This document shows, piece after piece, positions 39,874-41,588 of a stretch of 41,588 bases of DNA. The notes beneath the pieces are model-generated. The model worked only from the letters and a program-made list of their open reading frames with translations. It made no database searches and was not told the DNA's origin. Position numbers and translations under genes: made by a program. Position 1 is the first letter of the stretch. Each line of letters starts with the position of its first letter. Source of the stretch: a virus; IMG/VR virus record IMGVR_UViG_3300025130_000002, positions 1-41,588 of that record; one strand, given 5' to 3'.

Positions 39874-40871
39874 GGTCGATGGTCGGCATGGCCGACGTCG
39901 CCCAGCAGGTGGTGGACGAGCTCGAGGTGCTGGCCGAGGAGCGCGAGCAGATGGGCCCGAGAGCCGCTGCCGACCGCCCGCCCGAGCACTTCGTCATCAC
40001 CGGCAACCCCGGCACCGGCAAGACCCAGCTGGCCAACATCCTGTCCGAGGCGCTGGCGGGCATAGACACCTCCCGGTCGGCCGACGTCGCCGTCTTCAAC
40101 GCTGCCCAGCTGTCCGGGTACGGCTACATGGGCGAGGCCGCCGCGGCGCTGACGTCCTTCCTGGACGCCAACCCCGGCAAGGTCATCCTGATCGACGAGG
40201 CGCACACGCTGGCCGACAAGGACTCCTACGGTCGCAGCGTCATGCGGGTGATCATCCCGCTGATGACCCAGAAGGGCCCGAACGCCCACCGGTTCATCTT
40301 CGCCGGCTACCCGGAGACCGAGCAGGCGCTGGGTGACCTGGACCCCGGCTTCGCCTCGCGCATCTCATCGACCTTCGCCATGCCCGACTACAGCACCGCC
40401 GACCTGCAGGCGATCGCCCGGACCAAGATCGTCGGGGACACCCTGGACCCGGCCGGTGCGCGGGCGCTGGACGCCGCGGTGTCCTCGCTGCCGGCGTTCG
40501 AGCGCAGCGTGCAGGAGAAGTTCGCCAACGGCCGCGGGGTCGAGCGGCTGATGGACCAGGTCCGCAAGGAGCGGCTGCTGCGCATCAGCCGGGCCCGCAA
40601 GGGCGGGGCGAGCTCGGCCGACATCGACTGGAACTACACCGCCGAGGACGTGACGGCCGGCTGGGGCCGGCTCAAGCTCGGCCCGTTGAAGATCCCGCGG
40701 GCCGCCAAGACGGCGGCCGAGCCTGCCGCCGAACCGAAGCCGACCCAGGTTCCCTCGCCTGCTGGTCGCCGCCCGGTGCCAGGTTCGGTCGCTGCTGAGC
40801 CGAACAGCTACTTCGGTTCGGCCAGCCTGGGTCCGGAGCCGAACCGCAGGCGCAAGCGGCAGACCATATGA
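39834..40871 (+). CDS. CbxX/CfqX-family AAA+ ATPase
   Basis: A 345-residue AAA+ protein. Walker A GNPGTGKT (57-64), pore-side region SGYGYMGEAAAAL, Walker B VILIDEAHTL (117-126), sensor 1 RFIFAGYPETEQAL and arginine finger FASRI (R176) match the CbbX/SpoVK/EccA subfamily that remodels protein complexes. About 85 C-terminal residues are a basic, proline-rich tail. GTG at 39834 overlaps the previous gene by 40 bases, so the pair is probably coupled. AAA+ proteins of this type are not a standard part of head operons; a chaperone or remodelling role on the giant protein is inference. Confidence 0.85.
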   Translation: MASAQTASALDRLRSMVGMADVAQQVVDELEVLAEEREQMGPRAAADRPPEHFVITGNPGTGKTQLANILSEALAGIDTSRSADVAVFNAAQLSGYGYMGEAAAALTSFLDANPGKVILIDEAHTLADKDSYGRSVMRVIIPLMTQKGPNAHRFIFAGYPETEQALGDLDPGFASRISSTFAMPDYSTADLQAIARTKIVGDTLDPAGARALDAAVSSLPAFERSVQEKFANGRGVERLMDQVRKERLLRISRARKGGASSADIDWNYTAEDVTAGWGRLKLGPLKIPRAAKTAAEPAAEPKPTQVPSPAGRRPVPGSVAAEPNSYFGSASLGPEPNRRRKRQTI

Positions 40872-41588
40872 GCGCGGCGTGGTGGGACACCGAGGAGCGA
40901 ACCTATGCGGTCCTGGACAGCGTGGACGACCGTGATACCGACGTCGGTGCGGGCGTGGTCGCCCTGGGCCTGCATGGTCTGGGAGCGGCTGCTCTTCGCC
41001 GCGCTGCACCGTCGCTTGCGCTCGACCCTGGCACCGTTGTCACCGCTCTCGACCAGGTGGATCTCGGACCTGTCGGCAAGGCATGGCGGCGCGTCGGCGG
41101 TGCGGATGACGATCTCGCGCTGATGAAGTCCGACGCCGACGTCGCGGCGTTCCGGGTCATCACCACGCTGCGGCACGCCGGGCTGGACCCGGTCGAGGCG
41201 ACCGAGCGGGCGGCCGAGGTCTACGGCCTGGACCCCAAGGACGCCCTGGGCGTGGCCACCCGGTTCGGTGACGCCGACCGGACGGTCTACGCCGCGGCCG
41301 CGCTGCAGGCGCTGATGCGGTCCTGCGCGGGCAGCGGGTCGCTGACCGGCGCGCTCGGCAAGGCCTACGAGCGCAAGGGCTTTCATGGCGACGACCCGGA
41401 CGAGCGCGACGAAGGTGGCCGGTTCGCCCCCACCGGGAAACGACCGCCGCGTCCGACCGCCGGTGCTCGCCAGCCCCGCTCGCCCGCCGCTGCGCAGGCC
41501 GCGCCAGCCCAGCCCGCACCGGCGCAGCCCGCCGCAGCACCGGCGCGTCGGCCCAAGGTGGGCGAGTACGTCGCCGGCAGCGCGGAGG
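40868..41588 (+). CDS. Partial head-operon protein, cut by window edge
   Basis: Open from ATG at 40868 (ATGA overlap with the ATPase stop) to the end without a stop; 240 residues visible. It begins MSAAWWDTEERTYAVLDSVD, has an alpha-helical part (AVLDSVDDRDTDVGAGVVAL; TTLRHAGLDPVEATERAAEVYGL), then DERDEGGRFAPTGKR followed by a Pro/Ala/Gln-rich linker. The RDxxGRFA-type motif followed by a low-complexity linker is common in phage head maturation or structural proteins, from memory. The rest lies outside the window. Confidence 0.55.
   Translation, partial: MSAAWWDTEERTYAVLDSVDDRDTDVGAGVVALGLHGLGAAALRRAAPSLALDPGTVVTALDQVDLGPVGKAWRRVGGADDDLALMKSDADVAAFRVITTLRHAGLDPVEATERAAEVYGLDPKDALGVATRFGDADRTVYAAAALQALMRSCAGSGSLTGALGKAYERKGFHGDDPDERDEGGRFAPTGKRPPRPTAGARQPRSPAAAQAAPAQPAPAQPAAAPARRPKVGEYVAGSAE

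Overview
The window is part of the genome of a tailed double-stranded DNA phage infecting a high-GC Gram-positive (actinobacterial) host. The evidence is the high GC content, tightly packed genes with 1- and 4-base start/stop overlaps, frequent GTG starts, a WhiB-type iron-sulfur regulator (a family confined to actinobacteria and their phages), and recognisable tail fibre, lysis, replication, terminase and portal genes. No integrase, partition gene, tRNA gene or CRISPR array is visible, so lifestyle cannot be decided here.

There are two opposed transcription blocks that meet at a 566-base gene-free control region (29415-29980). Everything left of it is read leftward and everything right of it rightward. 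In leftward transcription order the left block holds: small early-type proteins (29414-27419), a replication module (DnaB-type helicase, CHC2/Toprim primase, two small proteins, a probable single-strand DNA-binding protein, and a PHP-containing DNA polymerase III alpha subunit, 27382-20819), a recombination and regulation pair (Cas4-like nuclease and RuvC-like resolvase) with an overlapping WhiB gene (20822-19249), a helix-turn-helix or TerS-like protein, then about 11 kb of tail-tip, fibre and receptor-binding genes (18742-7754). After these come a holin and M23 endolysin (7690-6402), more small tail-associated proteins, a repeat-rich tail protein (5208-3322), a cluster of very small proteins, a DUF932 protein, and a terminal set containing a lipoprotein and a frameshifted gene.

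The right block is the start of the head and packaging operon: large terminase, a 682-residue glycine-zipper protein, a DUF935-type portal, a 91-residue protein, a second glycine-zipper protein, a 1176-residue unknown protein, a CbxX/CfqX-type AAA+ ATPase and a partial gene running off the edge. Capsid, protease, tail tube and tape measure are not in the window and presumably lie to the right.

The least expected parts are the AAA+ ATPase plus giant unknown protein plus two glycine-zipper proteins wrapped around the portal gene, and the highly structured control region in front of the terminase gene. That region has a near-perfect 56-base hairpin, a pair of mutually exclusive hairpins and several operator-like dyads. 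All functional calls come from motif reading by eye; no database search was run.
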